Shown here: positions 1-7,493 of the stretch, one piece after another
Layout of the letters: every line of letters begins with the position of its first letter
Numbering within the stretch: the first letter of the stretch is position 1
Made by a program: the position numbers and the translations under genes
The notes under the pieces: model-generated
The model's database searches: none
Told to the model about the DNA's origin: nothing
Seen by the model: the letters and a program-made list of their open reading frames with translations, nothing else
Origin: an uncultured Elioraea sp.
GTDB lineage: Bacteria > Pseudomonadota > Alphaproteobacteria > Acetobacterales > Acetobacteraceae
Direction: 5' to 3'
Length of the DNA: 11,613 bases
Assembly: GCA_937995555.1 (NCBI GenBank)
Contig: CALKJX010000316.1
Coordinates: forward strand, 1-11,613

Positions 1-325
1 GAGCGCGAACACCAAGTCCGTCTCCGACCAGAGCTTCGAGACCGACGTGCTGAAGGCCCAGGGCCCGGTGCTGGTGGATTTCTGGGCCGAGTGGTGCGGG
101 CCCTGCAAGGCGATCGCGCCGGCGCTCGAGGAGATCGCCAAGACCTACGAGGGCAAGCTCACGGTCGCCAAGGTGAACATCGACGAGAACCCGGTGACGC
201 CGAACCGCTTCGCCGTGCGCGGCATCCCGACCCTGATGCTGTTCAAGGGCGGCCAGCCGATCGCCACCAAGGTCGGCGCGGACAGCAAGAGCAACCTCAC
301 CGCCTGGGTGGAGCAGAACATCTGA
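1..325 (+). CDS. trxA: Thioredoxin, 5' end cut by the window edge
   Basis: Small cytoplasmic dithiol-disulfide oxidoreductase that reduces protein disulfides and is itself reduced by thioredoxin reductase. The open frame begins at base 2 (S-A-N-T-K), and base 1 is G, so the start ATG probably lies just outside the window, giving 108 residues, the usual thioredoxin length. Numbering from that Met, the active site WCGPC is at 32-36 (Cys33, Cys36), the buried Asp is Asp27 (in VLVDFWA), and the cis-proline loop is RGIPTL. The protein ends at a TGA at 323-325. A GTG at 47 is also in frame, but starting there would remove the first beta strand and helix, so it is not the start. In alphaproteobacteria trxA usually sits near addA and folC; addA may therefore lie to the left (inference). 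Confidence 0.95.
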   Translation, partial: SANTKSVSDQSFETDVLKAQGPVLVDFWAEWCGPCKAIAPALEEIAKTYEGKLTVAKVNIDENPVTPNRFAVRGIPTLMLFKGGQPIATKVGADSKSNLTAWVEQNI

Positions 326-426
326 AGCACGGCCGGATCGGTGCTGACAGGGGCGCGAGCCGCCCTTCCATCCGCCCCGCGACACCGCCACCTCCTCGAA
401 GGTTGCATCCATCGGGGAGGCGTCTG
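326..426 (+). other. trxA to sugar dehydrogenase spacer with weak hairpins
   Basis: A 101-bp non-coding spacer. It holds a 5-bp inverted repeat right after the trxA stop (AGCAC 326-330 with GTGCT 341-345) and a second short hairpin (GGGCG 351-355, loop 356-360, CGCCC 361-365) followed by TTCC. The second may act as a modest terminator for trxA, although the T-run is very short. The right end carries a good ribosome binding site (GGGGAGG, 414-420) for the next gene. I cannot pick out a promoter with confidence. Confidence 0.4.
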
Positions 427-1533
427 ATGAAACCCCTGCTGGTCGCTGCTGCCGGCCTGATGCTGGCGGCTCCACTCGCCGCGCAGGAGGTGGTGCGCAC
501 CGAGCGCGCTGCGTTCCGTGTCACACCGGTCGCACAGGGGCTCGACCATCCCTGGGGCCTCGCCTTCCTGGCGAACGGGCGGATGCTGGTGACCGAACGG
601 CCCGGCCGCGTGCGCCTGGTGGGCGCCGACGGCAGCCTCTCGGCCCCGCTCGACGGCCTGCCCGGGACGGTGGCGCGCGGCCAGGGCGGCATGCTGGACA
701 TCGCGCTGCATCCGGACTTTGCCGGCAACGGCCTCGTCTATCTCTGCCAGGTGCAGCCCGGCGAGGGCGGGTTCTCCTCGGCGCTGGTGCGCGCGCGCTT
801 CGCCGAGACGCGGTTCGAGGATGTCCGCACCCTGTTCGCCGCCGAACCGCGCGCGACCACCGGCCAGCATTTCGGCTGCCGCCTCGCCTTCGGGCCGGAC
901 AGCATGATCTACATGGGGCTCGGCGATCGCGGCCGGATGGAACGGTCGCAGGATCTCGCCGACCACAACGGCGCGCTGCTGCGGCTGACGCCCGATGGCG
1001 AAGTGCCGCCCGACAACCCCTTCGTCGGCCGCAACGACGCGCGGCCCGAGATCTGGTCCTGGGGCCACCGCAACATCCAGGGGCTCGCGGTGCGGCCGGG
1101 CACGGATCAGATCTGGCTGCACGAGCACGGGCCGCAGGGCGGCGACGAGGTGAACCTGATCAAGCGCGGCGCGAACTACGGCTGGCCGCGCGCGACCCAC
1201 GGTGTGCATTACGGCGGCGGCCAGATCACGCCGCACACCTCGCTGCCCGGGATGGAAGACCCGGTGCATGTCTGGACGCCCTCGATCGCGCCGTCGGGGC
1301 TCGCGTTCTACGACGGCGACGCCTTCCCCGGCTGGCGCGGCAACATGCTCGTCGGCGCGCTGCGCGGCCGACACGTCGCGCGGCTGACGCTGGAGGGCGA
1401 CCGGGTGGTGGCCGAGGAGCGGCTCCCCACCTTCGGCGAGCGCATCCGCGATGTCCGCGTCGGGCCGGACGGGCGCGTCTATCTGCTCACCGACAGCAGC
1501 CGCGGCGCGATCTGGCGGCTCGATCCGGCATGA
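427..1533 (+). CDS. PQQ-dependent aldose sugar dehydrogenase (YliI/Asd-like, soluble, secreted)
   Basis: Predicted periplasmic beta-propeller quinoprotein that oxidises the aldehyde group of aldose sugars, using PQQ and probably calcium. The 368-residue protein starts at an ATG six bases after GGGGAGG (414-420). Residues 1-19 form a signal peptide (hydrophobic core LLVAAAGLMLAAPLAA, cleavage likely before Gln20). Family motifs in order: DHPWGLAFL (40-48), TERPGRVRLV (56-65), GQGGMLDIALHPDF (85-98), HFGCRLAFGPD (148-158), MGLGDRG (163-169), WGHRNIQG (212-219), HEHGPQGGDEVNLI (232-245), NYGWP (250-254), SGLAFY (290-295) and IRDVRVGPDGRVYLLTD (340-356). His148 sits where the catalytic base of soluble glucose dehydrogenase is expected. 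The true sugar cannot be told from sequence, and no PQQ synthesis genes are in view. Its stop overlaps the cupin start by four bases, so the two are probably translated together. Confidence 0.9.
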   Translation: MKPLLVAAAGLMLAAPLAAQEVVRTERAAFRVTPVAQGLDHPWGLAFLANGRMLVTERPGRVRLVGADGSLSAPLDGLPGTVARGQGGMLDIALHPDFAGNGLVYLCQVQPGEGGFSSALVRARFAETRFEDVRTLFAAEPRATTGQHFGCRLAFGPDSMIYMGLGDRGRMERSQDLADHNGALLRLTPDGEVPPDNPFVGRNDARPEIWSWGHRNIQGLAVRPGTDQIWLHEHGPQGGDEVNLIKRGANYGWPRATHGVHYGGGQITPHTSLPGMEDPVHVWTPSIAPSGLAFYDGDAFPGWRGNMLVGALRGRHVARLTLEGDRVVAEERLPTFGERIRDVRVGPDGRVYLLTDSSRGAIWRLDPA

Positions 1534-2054
1534 CGGCGCGGGTCGAGCCCCATCTGTTCGCCGCCCCCGCGGGCGGCGTGCCGAACAATCCGGATCTGCC
1601 GCTGCTGGTCTATCGCGGCGTGCTCTCCGAGGCCGACCGGTCGGTCGCCGGCCTGCGCGCGCTCGCCGGCGCGCGCGGCTGGCACGGGTTCTGGCAGGGC
1701 GGGGTCTATCCGTTCCACCACTTCCATGCCGATGCGCACGAGGCGCTGGGTGTGGTGTCGGGCCGGGCGCGGGTGCAGTTCGGCGGCGAGGGCGGGACGA
1801 AGGTCGAGCTCGCGGCCGGCGATGCGGTGCTGATCCCGGCCGGGGTCGGGCATTGCGCGCTCTGGGGCAGTGCGGATTTCGTCTGCGTCGGGTTCTATCC
1901 GCCTGGCACGGAGCCGGATCTCGCGCGCGACGAGGCCCCGCCCGCGGATGCCGCCGCGCGCGTCGCCGCGGTGCCGCTGCCGGCGACCGATCCGCTGTTC
2001 GGCGAGGACGGGCCGCTGGTGCGCTGCTGGCGCGCGCGGGTCATTCCGGCGTGA
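1530..2054 (+). CDS. Single-domain cupin, YjlB-like
   Basis: A 174-residue cytoplasmic cupin whose function is unknown. The ATG (1530-1532) overlaps the TGA of the sugar dehydrogenase in the four-base pattern ATGA, and no separate strong ribosome binding site is seen, which suggests translational coupling. The first cupin motif is complete: Gly58, His64, His66, Glu71 and Gly78 fit G-x5-H-x-H-x4-E-x6-G. The second motif has Gly97, Pro103, Gly105 and His108 but lacks the usual Asn. His64, His66, Glu71 and His108 would bind a metal. The N-terminal part (NNPDLPLLVYRGVL, 19-32) resembles the YjlB group as I recall it. Lacking a signal peptide, it acts in a different compartment from its secreted neighbour; possible roles are binding or modifying a sugar acid or other small molecule, but this is only inference. 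Confidence 0.8.
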   Translation: MTARVEPHLFAAPAGGVPNNPDLPLLVYRGVLSEADRSVAGLRALAGARGWHGFWQGGVYPFHHFHADAHEALGVVSGRARVQFGGEGGTKVELAAGDAVLIPAGVGHCALWGSADFVCVGFYPPGTEPDLARDEAPPADAAARVAAVPLPATDPLFGEDGPLVRCWRARVIPA

Positions 2055-2190
2055 TCTCGCACTTCCAGGTCGCGGCGATCAGGTCGTCGCCGAAGCGCCC
2101 GTGCGCCTCGCGCGCGGTGCAGGCGAAGCCGGCCGCAGGCGCGGTCCGGCACGGCCGCGGCAAAGCCCCCGCGCTACCGGGGCAAACCAT
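2041..2190 (-). CDS. Possible 49-residue ORF or gene remnant, unrecognised
   Basis: A minus-strand frame starts at an ATG (2190-2188) and ends at TGA (2043-2041), overlapping the last 14 bases of the convergent cupin gene. The C-terminal half (from GFACTAREAHGRFGDD to IAATWKCEITPE) has a composition more like real protein than the Arg/Ala/Pro-rich shadow frames common here. No good ribosome binding site precedes the ATG, and the frame is closed by a stop at 2241-2239. It could be the tail of a decayed gene, a short real gene, or chance. I assign no function. Confidence 0.18.
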   Translation of the reverse strand: MVCPGSAGALPRPCRTAPAAGFACTAREAHGRFGDDLIAATWKCEITPE

Positions 2191-2276
2191 GACCGAGGCG
2201 GAGACCACCGGCTGGACGCTTCGCGGCAGGTCGACAGATCACCGCATGCAACCCGCGCCTTCGTCCCCGGTAGCGC
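2171..2276. repeat. 12-bp perfect inverted repeat (GCGCTACCGGGG / CCCCGGTAGCGC)
   Basis: GCGCTACCGGGG at 2171-2182 is matched exactly in reverse complement at 2265-2276, with 82 bp between. The arms contain the GCGCTACC / GGTAGCGC half-site style seen in operators of some LacI-family sugar regulators in alphaproteobacteria (established for the Caulobacter xylose regulon). With arms this far apart it could be two operator sites bridged by a looped protein dimer, ends of a decayed element, or chance in GC-rich DNA. Confidence 0.35.
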
Positions 2277-2337
2277 ATCGGTTACACTGCCGGCACGGAT
2301 AGCAGCAATCGGTGAGCGGGCGCATCCGATCGGCGTG

Positions 2338-2396
2338 GTGCGGCGAAGTCCTGGCAACGCCCGCACATGGCCGCCCCGTCGGGACGGTCCCGGCGG
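2338..2396 (+). promoter_or_regulatory. Two hairpins in the leader of the small exported gene
   Basis: The leader can fold into a first hairpin, GTGCGG (2338-2343) with CCGCAC (2361-2366), and a second, CCGCC (2371-2375) with GGCGG (2392-2396) enclosing CCGT/ACGG (2376-2379/2384-2387). The second is followed by GTTGTTT, so it could be a weak terminator or attenuator, lying just before the ribosome binding site at 2408-2413. GC-rich DNA forms such hairpins easily, and no known riboswitch class fits. Confidence 0.3.
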
Positions 2397-2420
2397 GTTG
2401 TTTCCCGAAAGGACCAGACC

Positions 2421-2711
2421 ATGACCCGCACCGTCTTTGCCGCCCTCGCCGCGCTCGCGATCGCCGCCTCGCCCGCGCTCGCCGGCGGCGGGCAGCCGCA
2501 TCCCGGCTTCATCACCCCGACCTATGCCGGCGGCGACACTGGCCCGCAGTCGGGCGAGGCCGCCGGCGGGTTCGACCTGTCGCGCGCGATGCCGCTCTAC
2601 AGCGGTGGCCGGATGATGGACCGGCGGGGCTCCGAGGGCGCCTCCAGCTTCGATGCGACGCTGGCCACCAAGGTCGGCCGCGGCCACACCACGAGCGGGC
2701 TGCGCGGCTGA
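2421..2711 (+). CDS. Small exported protein of unknown function
   Basis: A 96-residue protein. The ATG at 2421 is preceded by AAAGGA (2408-2413) at a good distance; an in-frame upstream start is less likely because only the 2421 start places a signal peptide at the N terminus. Residues 1-21 are a clear Sec signal (MTRT, hydrophobic Ala/Leu core, ASPALA) with cleavage before GGGQPHPG. The mature part of about 75 residues is rich in Gly, Ser and Thr, has no cysteine and no further membrane segment, and carries GGFDLSRAMPLYSGG near residues 48-62. It is probably a periplasmic or secreted small protein. It stands alone, with a structured leader and a terminator hairpin right after it, so it is probably expressed as a single-gene unit. 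I recognise no family. Confidence 0.7.
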   Translation: MTRTVFAALAALAIAASPALAGGGQPHPGFITPTYAGGDTGPQSGEAAGGFDLSRAMPLYSGGRMMDRRGSEGASSFDATLATKVGRGHTTSGLRG

Positions 2712-2729
2712 CCGCTGGCCATCTTGACG

Positions 2730-2756
2730 GCCCGGCGTCGCCCCGCGACGCCGGGC
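2730..2756. terminator. Bidirectional terminator-type hairpin between convergent genes
   Basis: GCCCGGCGTCG (2730-2740) pairs perfectly with CGACGCCGGGC (2746-2756) around a five-base loop. It begins 18 bases after the stop of the small exported gene and ends at the base next to the stop codon of folC on the other strand. Neither side has a long T-run, so termination may need Rho or rest on the very stable 11-bp stem, but its position between two convergent genes makes a shared terminator likely. Confidence 0.7.
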
Positions 2757-4031
2757 TCAGCCGTTCTCGCGCAGCACCACGCCGGCGAGGTAGAGGCTGC
2801 CGCAGATCAGCACGTTGCCAGGGCGATCCGTGGATGCGACGATCGCGGCGAGCGCATCGGCCACGCGCGGGCCGATCCGCGCCACCCCGCCCGAGGCGGC
2901 GACGATCGCCTCGGGCGACTGCGCGAGATGCTGATCGGGCTCCGCCACCGCCCAGAGGCTCGCCGCGTGCGGCAGGATCGGCGCGAGGAATCCCTCGGTG
3001 CCCTTCCCCTTCTTCATGCCGACGATCACGTGCCAGGGCCGATCCGTCACGGTCGCGAGATGAGCGCCGAGCGCGCGCCCGGCATCCGGGTTGTGCCCGC
3101 CATCCAGGATCAGCGACCAGCCGGGCGGCAGCAGCGCGGCGAGCGGGCCGCGCGTCAGAGGCTGCAGCCGCGCCGGCCATTCCGCGCGCGCGAGCCCCGC
3201 GACGATCGCCTCCGCACCGATGCGCGGATCGTTCCAGGCACGCATCGCCGCGACCGCGATCCCGGCGTTGTCGTACTGATGCAGCCCCGTGAGCGACGGC
3301 CGAGGGAGATCGAGCGTGCCGGCGCGATCCTCGTAGCGCAGCCCGGCGCCCGCCGGCGCGATCGTCCAGTCGCGGTCGCGCGCGGCGAGCGGCGCGCCGA
3401 CCTCGTCCGCGCGGGCCGCGATCACCCCGAGCGCGCGCGGGTCCTGCGCACCGGTCACGGTCGGCACCCCACGCTTGAGGATGCCAGCCTTCTCGAACGC
3501 GATCGCCTCGATCGTGTCGCCGAGGAAGTCCATGTGGTCCATCGACACGGAACTGATCGCGCAGGCGGCCGGCCGCGCGATCACATTGGTCGCGTCGAGC
3601 CGCCCGCCGAGCCCGACCTCCAGCACCAGCAGATCGGCGGGAGTGTCGGCGAACAGCAGGAAGGCGGCGGCGGTCGCGATCTCGAAGACGGTGATCGGCT
3701 CCTCGCCGTTCGCCTGCTCGCACGCCTCCAGCGCCGCCTTCAGCGCGGCGTCGTCCACCAGCCGCCCGGCGAGCCTGATGCGCTCATGGAACGTCACCAG
3801 ATGCGGCGAGGTGTAGACATGCACCCGCATTCCCGCCGCTTCGCCGATCGCCCGCAGGAACGCGCAGACCGAGCCCTTGCCGTTCGTTCCCGCGACATGG
3901 ATCACCGGCGGCAGGCGGGTCTCGGGATGGCCGAGCCGCGCGAGCAGGCGTTCGATCCGGCCCAGGCTCAGGTCGATCAGTTTCGGATGCAGCCGCGCGA
4001 GGCGCTGCATCACCGTCTCGGCGGCGGTCAT
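2757..4031 (-). CDS. folC: Bifunctional dihydrofolate synthase / folylpolyglutamate synthase
   Basis: Cytoplasmic Mur-ligase-family enzyme that joins glutamate to dihydropteroate to make dihydrofolate and then lengthens the polyglutamate tail of folates, using ATP. The 424-residue length is normal. Visible motifs: the P-loop HVAGTNGKGS (45-54), YTSPHL (73-78), EIATAAAFLLF (117-127), LEVGLGGRLDATN (137-149), SMDHMDFLGDT (163-173), FEKAGI (179-184), and later LILDGGHNPDAGRAL, the conserved C-terminal glutamate-ligase segment. The ATG lies 10 bases after the accD stop, a tight arrangement that suggests co-transcription; the accD-folC pair is common in proteobacteria. It is the last gene of the minus-strand run and is followed at once by the terminator hairpin. 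Confidence 0.95.
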   Translation of the reverse strand: MTAAETVMQRLARLHPKLIDLSLGRIERLLARLGHPETRLPPVIHVAGTNGKGSVCAFLRAIGEAAGMRVHVYTSPHLVTFHERIRLAGRLVDDAALKAALEACEQANGEEPITVFEIATAAAFLLFADTPADLLVLEVGLGGRLDATNVIARPAACAISSVSMDHMDFLGDTIEAIAFEKAGILKRGVPTVTGAQDPRALGVIAARADEVGAPLAARDRDWTIAPAGAGLRYEDRAGTLDLPRPSLTGLHQYDNAGIAVAAMRAWNDPRIGAEAIVAGLARAEWPARLQPLTRGPLAALLPPGWSLILDGGHNPDAGRALGAHLATVTDRPWHVIVGMKKGKGTEGFLAPILPHAASLWAVAEPDQHLAQSPEAIVAASGGVARIGPRVADALAAIVASTDRPGNVLICGSLYLAGVVLRENG

Positions 4032-4041
4032 GGGCGTGGCG

Positions 4042-4950
4042 TCAGGGGGCCGGTGGCGCGGGAACCTGGATCACCTCGGCGACGGGCCGCTCCGCCTCGA
4101 TCCGGCGCGCATCGCCGAGCAGCGACAGGAGCCGGGCGAGTGTCGCCTTCAGCTCGCCCCGCTTGACCACGAGATCGACCATGCCGTGCTCGTGCAGGTA
4201 CTCCGCGCGCTGGAACCCGTCGGGCAGTTTCTCCCGCACCGTCTGCTCGATCACGCGCGCGCCCGCGAAGCCGATCATCGCGCCCGGCTCGGCGAGATGG
4301 ATGTCGCCCAGCATGGCGAAGGAGGCCGTGACGCCGCCGGTGGTCGGGTCGGTCAGCACGACGAGATAGGGAAGTCCGGCATCCTTCACCATGCGCACGG
4401 CGAGCACGGTACGCGGCATCTGCATCAGGCTGATCGCGCCCTCCTGCATGCGCGCCCCGCCCGAGGCGGTGAAGACGACGAGGGCCGCCTCCTGGAGCAC
4501 CGCGAGCCGGGCGGCGGCAAGGATCGCCTCGCCCACGGCCGCGCCCATCGAGCCGCCCATGAAGTCGAAGGCGAAGGCGGCGACCACCGATTTCTGTCCG
4601 CCGATCGTGCCGTGCGCGACCAGAATCGCATCCTCGAGCCCGGTCTCGCTGCGCGCGGCCTTCAGTCGGTCGGTGTAGCGCTTCTGGTCGCGGAAATGCA
4701 GCGGATCGGCCGGCACCCTGGGCAGCTCGATCACCGCGTAGCCTTCGTCGAGCACCGAGGCCAGGCGCTCGCCCGCGGGCAGGCGCATGTGATGGCCGCA
4801 GTTCTGGCAGACGCGCAGGAACTTCTTCAGGTCCTCATGGAAGATCATCTGCTGGCAGGAGGGGCAGGTGTACCAGAGATTGTCCGGCACCGGCTTCTGG
4901 CCGAGCAGGGTGCGGATCTTCGGCCGCACATAGTTGGTGAGCCAGTTCAT
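4042..4950 (-). CDS. accD: Acetyl-CoA carboxylase carboxyltransferase subunit beta
   Basis: Beta subunit of the carboxyltransferase half of acetyl-CoA carboxylase; together with AccA it moves the carboxyl group from biotin on AccB to acetyl-CoA, giving malonyl-CoA for fatty-acid synthesis. The protein has 302 residues. The N-terminal zinc ribbon is intact (Cys29, Cys32, Cys48, Cys51). The crotonase-type core follows, with GGSMGAAVGEAI, FTASGGARMQEGAISLMQM and LTDPTTGGVTASFAMLGD. The C terminus ends in a short Pro/Ala tail. A 38-bp spacer separates it from trpA upstream, and no strong ribosome binding site is evident before the ATG. The trpA-accD-folC order is a well-known conserved arrangement. 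Confidence 0.96.
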   Translation of the reverse strand: MNWLTNYVRPKIRTLLGQKPVPDNLWYTCPSCQQMIFHEDLKKFLRVCQNCGHHMRLPAGERLASVLDEGYAVIELPRVPADPLHFRDQKRYTDRLKAARSETGLEDAILVAHGTIGGQKSVVAAFAFDFMGGSMGAAVGEAILAAARLAVLQEAALVVFTASGGARMQEGAISLMQMPRTVLAVRMVKDAGLPYLVVLTDPTTGGVTASFAMLGDIHLAEPGAMIGFAGARVIEQTVREKLPDGFQRAEYLHEHGMVDLVVKRGELKATLARLLSLLGDARRIEAERPVAEVIQVPAPPAP

Positions 4951-4988
4951 CGAGGGAGCTTCAGTCCAGCCCGTTCACGCGAGCGACA

Positions 4989-5821
4989 TCACGCGGCGCG
5001 GCCGACCCGCGCGCCGCGCACACCGGCGGCAAGGGCGCGCACCTGATCCAGCACCGTGTCGATCGTGCCGGGCTTCAGCCTGCCCGCCTCGTCGAGATTC
5101 GCCGCCATGGTGTCGATCAGCGCGGAGGCCACCACCGCCGCATCGGCATGGCGCGCGACCGCGGCCGCGTGCTCGGGCGTGCGCACGCCAAACCCGACGG
5201 CGACCGGCAGGTCGGTCGCCGCGCGCACGCGCGGAATCGCCTCGCGAAGATGCTCCTCGGTCGCGGTGCGCGTGCCGGTGATGCCGGTGATCGAGACGTA
5301 GTAGACGAACCCGCTCGCGCCCTGAAGCACCGCCTTCAGCCGCTCCGCGTGCGTGGTCGGTGCCACCAGGCGGATCAGGTCGAGCCTCGTCCTGCCCGCG
5401 GGCACGGCCAGTTCCTCTGCCTCCTCCGGCGGCAGGTCGACCACGATCAGCCCATCGACGCCCGCGGCGGACGCATCGTCGCAGAACGGTTCGACGCCGT
5501 AGGACAGGATCGGGTTGTAGTAGCCCATCAGCACGATCGGCGTGGCATCGTCGTTCCTGCGGAACCCTCGCACGATGTCGAGCGTCACGCCGAGCGTCGC
5601 GCCGCCCTTCAGTCCGCGCTGGCCCGCGCGCTGCACGGTCGGCCCGTCCGCCATCGGATCGGTGAACGGCATGCCGATCTCGATCAGGTCCGCGCCCGCG
5701 CCGGGTAAGCCGGCGAGCAGCGCCTCGGTGGTCGCGCGATCGGGATCGCAGGCTTCCACGAACGGGATGAGCCCCGCGCGACCTTCGCGCCTCAGCGCGG
5801 CGAAGCGGGCGGCGATGCGGC

Positions 5822-5825
<4 letters not shown>
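4989..5825 (-). CDS. trpA: Tryptophan synthase alpha subunit
   Basis: Cleaves indole-3-glycerol phosphate to indole and glyceraldehyde 3-phosphate; the indole passes through a tunnel to TrpB. The 278-residue TIM barrel keeps both catalytic acids at the same numbers as in E. coli, Glu49 (in LIEIGMPF) and Asp60 (in MADGPTVQ). Other landmarks are GYYNPI, GLIVVDLPPEEAEEL, GFVYYVSITGITGTR and VGFGVRTPEHA. The start is a GTG (5825-5823) that overlaps the trpB stop in the pattern GTGA, with GGGGGTG just upstream inside trpB, so the two subunits are translationally coupled, which fits their 1:1 complex. One oddity: the usual TAGDP segment near the N terminus reads EACDP (24-28). Confidence 0.96.
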
Positions 5826-7036
<1,211 letters not shown>

Positions 7037-7039
<3 letters not shown>

Positions 7040-7071
7040 GAGGCGGCCTCCCGTCCGGAAGACGGCCTCTT
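7037..7071 (-). promoter_or_regulatory. Hairpin over the trpB ribosome binding site and TTG start
   Basis: In the minus-strand transcript AAGAGGC (7071-7065) pairs with GCCTCTT (7044-7038). Inside, CGTC (7064-7061) pairs with GACG (7055-7052) around the loop TTCCG, leaving a short bulge that holds most of the Shine-Dalgarno sequence GGGAGG (7052-7047). The last stem pairs include the first two bases of the TTG start codon. If it forms, it should reduce trpB (and coupled trpA) translation. The pairing is read directly from the sequence; the regulatory effect is inferred. Confidence 0.45.
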
Positions 7072-7085
7072 AGCGGAACCCGGTG

Positions 7086-7382
7086 TCAGGGCCTAGGGGG
7101 CAGCGCTCCCGCCCGTGCCCGGGCGGGGGCTGGCCTGCGTCGGCCGCGATCCTCGGCGGGGAGCGCCGCAAGCACCCGCTGCGCGTTGCCGGTCACGCCG
7201 AGCGGCACCGCGGTCGCGCGGTCGAAGCTGCCGCCGCCGACGACCGGGTTGACCGCCGGGCCGGAACCGGTCTCGCCCGGATGGGCGCGGTTGCCCCAGA
7301 GGGTCCAGCTGGACGCTTGGGCCGGGAGGGTCACCCCGCCGATCGCGAGGACGGAGGGGAACGCAAGAGTGGTCGTCTTGAC
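7086..7382 (-). pseudogene. Probable decayed gene for a small exported protein (start codon lost)
   Basis: AAGGA (7394-7390) is followed after seven bases by a GTC codon (7382-7380) and then by KTTTLAFPSVLAIGGVTLPA, QASSWTLWGN and so on. That is exactly the layout of a ribosome binding site plus a signal peptide (basic start, hydrophobic core, LPAQA cleavage site), except that GTC is not a start codon. The frame stays open to TGA at 7088-7086; the last 20 or so residues become Arg/Pro/Ala-rich, as shadow frames do here. An in-frame ATG lies upstream (7451-7449), but it has no ribosome binding site and would put 23 polar residues ahead of the signal. I read this as a broken exported-protein gene; a real 121-residue gene is the alternative. 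Confidence 0.33.
7108..7127 (-). terminator. GC-rich hairpin upstream of trpB
   Basis: CCCGCCC (7108-7114) and GGGCGGG (7121-7127) form a perfect 7-bp stem with a six-base loop, about 70 bases before the trpB start in the transcript. There is no T-run after it. It may end read-through from upstream, slow the polymerase, or simply reflect base composition. Confidence 0.3.
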
Positions 7383-7493
7383 GGCGTTGTCCTTGTCAGT
7401 TCGGAGAACCTCGGCGGGCTCTCCGCGAGGGATGCAGCGCGCCAGCCGCATCGGATGCCGAGGAGATGCGAAGGGTACGGCGCGGTCGCCAAC

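Larger units (their letters stand above)
2055..2420. other. 366-bp stretch without a confident gene
   Basis: Non-coding or weakly coding stretch between the cupin gene and the small exported protein. It holds the possible minus-strand ORF at its left end, a 12-bp inverted repeat (2171-2182 with 2265-2276), a 37-codon plus-strand frame (ATG 2189, TAG 2300-2302) without a good ribosome binding site, and two hairpins just upstream of the small exported gene. No tRNA, known riboswitch or mobile element was recognised. Confidence 0.6.

Noticed and set aside
2381..2391. GGGACGGTCCC as a possible guanidine-II (mini-ykkC) hairpin
   Set aside because: That class needs two hairpins with ACGR four-base loops near the start codon. 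Only one ACGG is present, the loop is one base too long, and the downstream gene is no guanidine transporter.
2724..4166. A 480-codon plus-strand frame opposite folC
   Set aside because: It is antisense to folC, whose motifs are unmistakable, and its own protein shows no motif or plausible start signal.
7320..7451. A trp attenuator leader peptide in the gap before trpB
   Set aside because: The two Trp codons seen (W-T-L-W) lie after a signal-peptide-like stretch, are not tandem, and are not in a short ORF followed by alternative hairpins.
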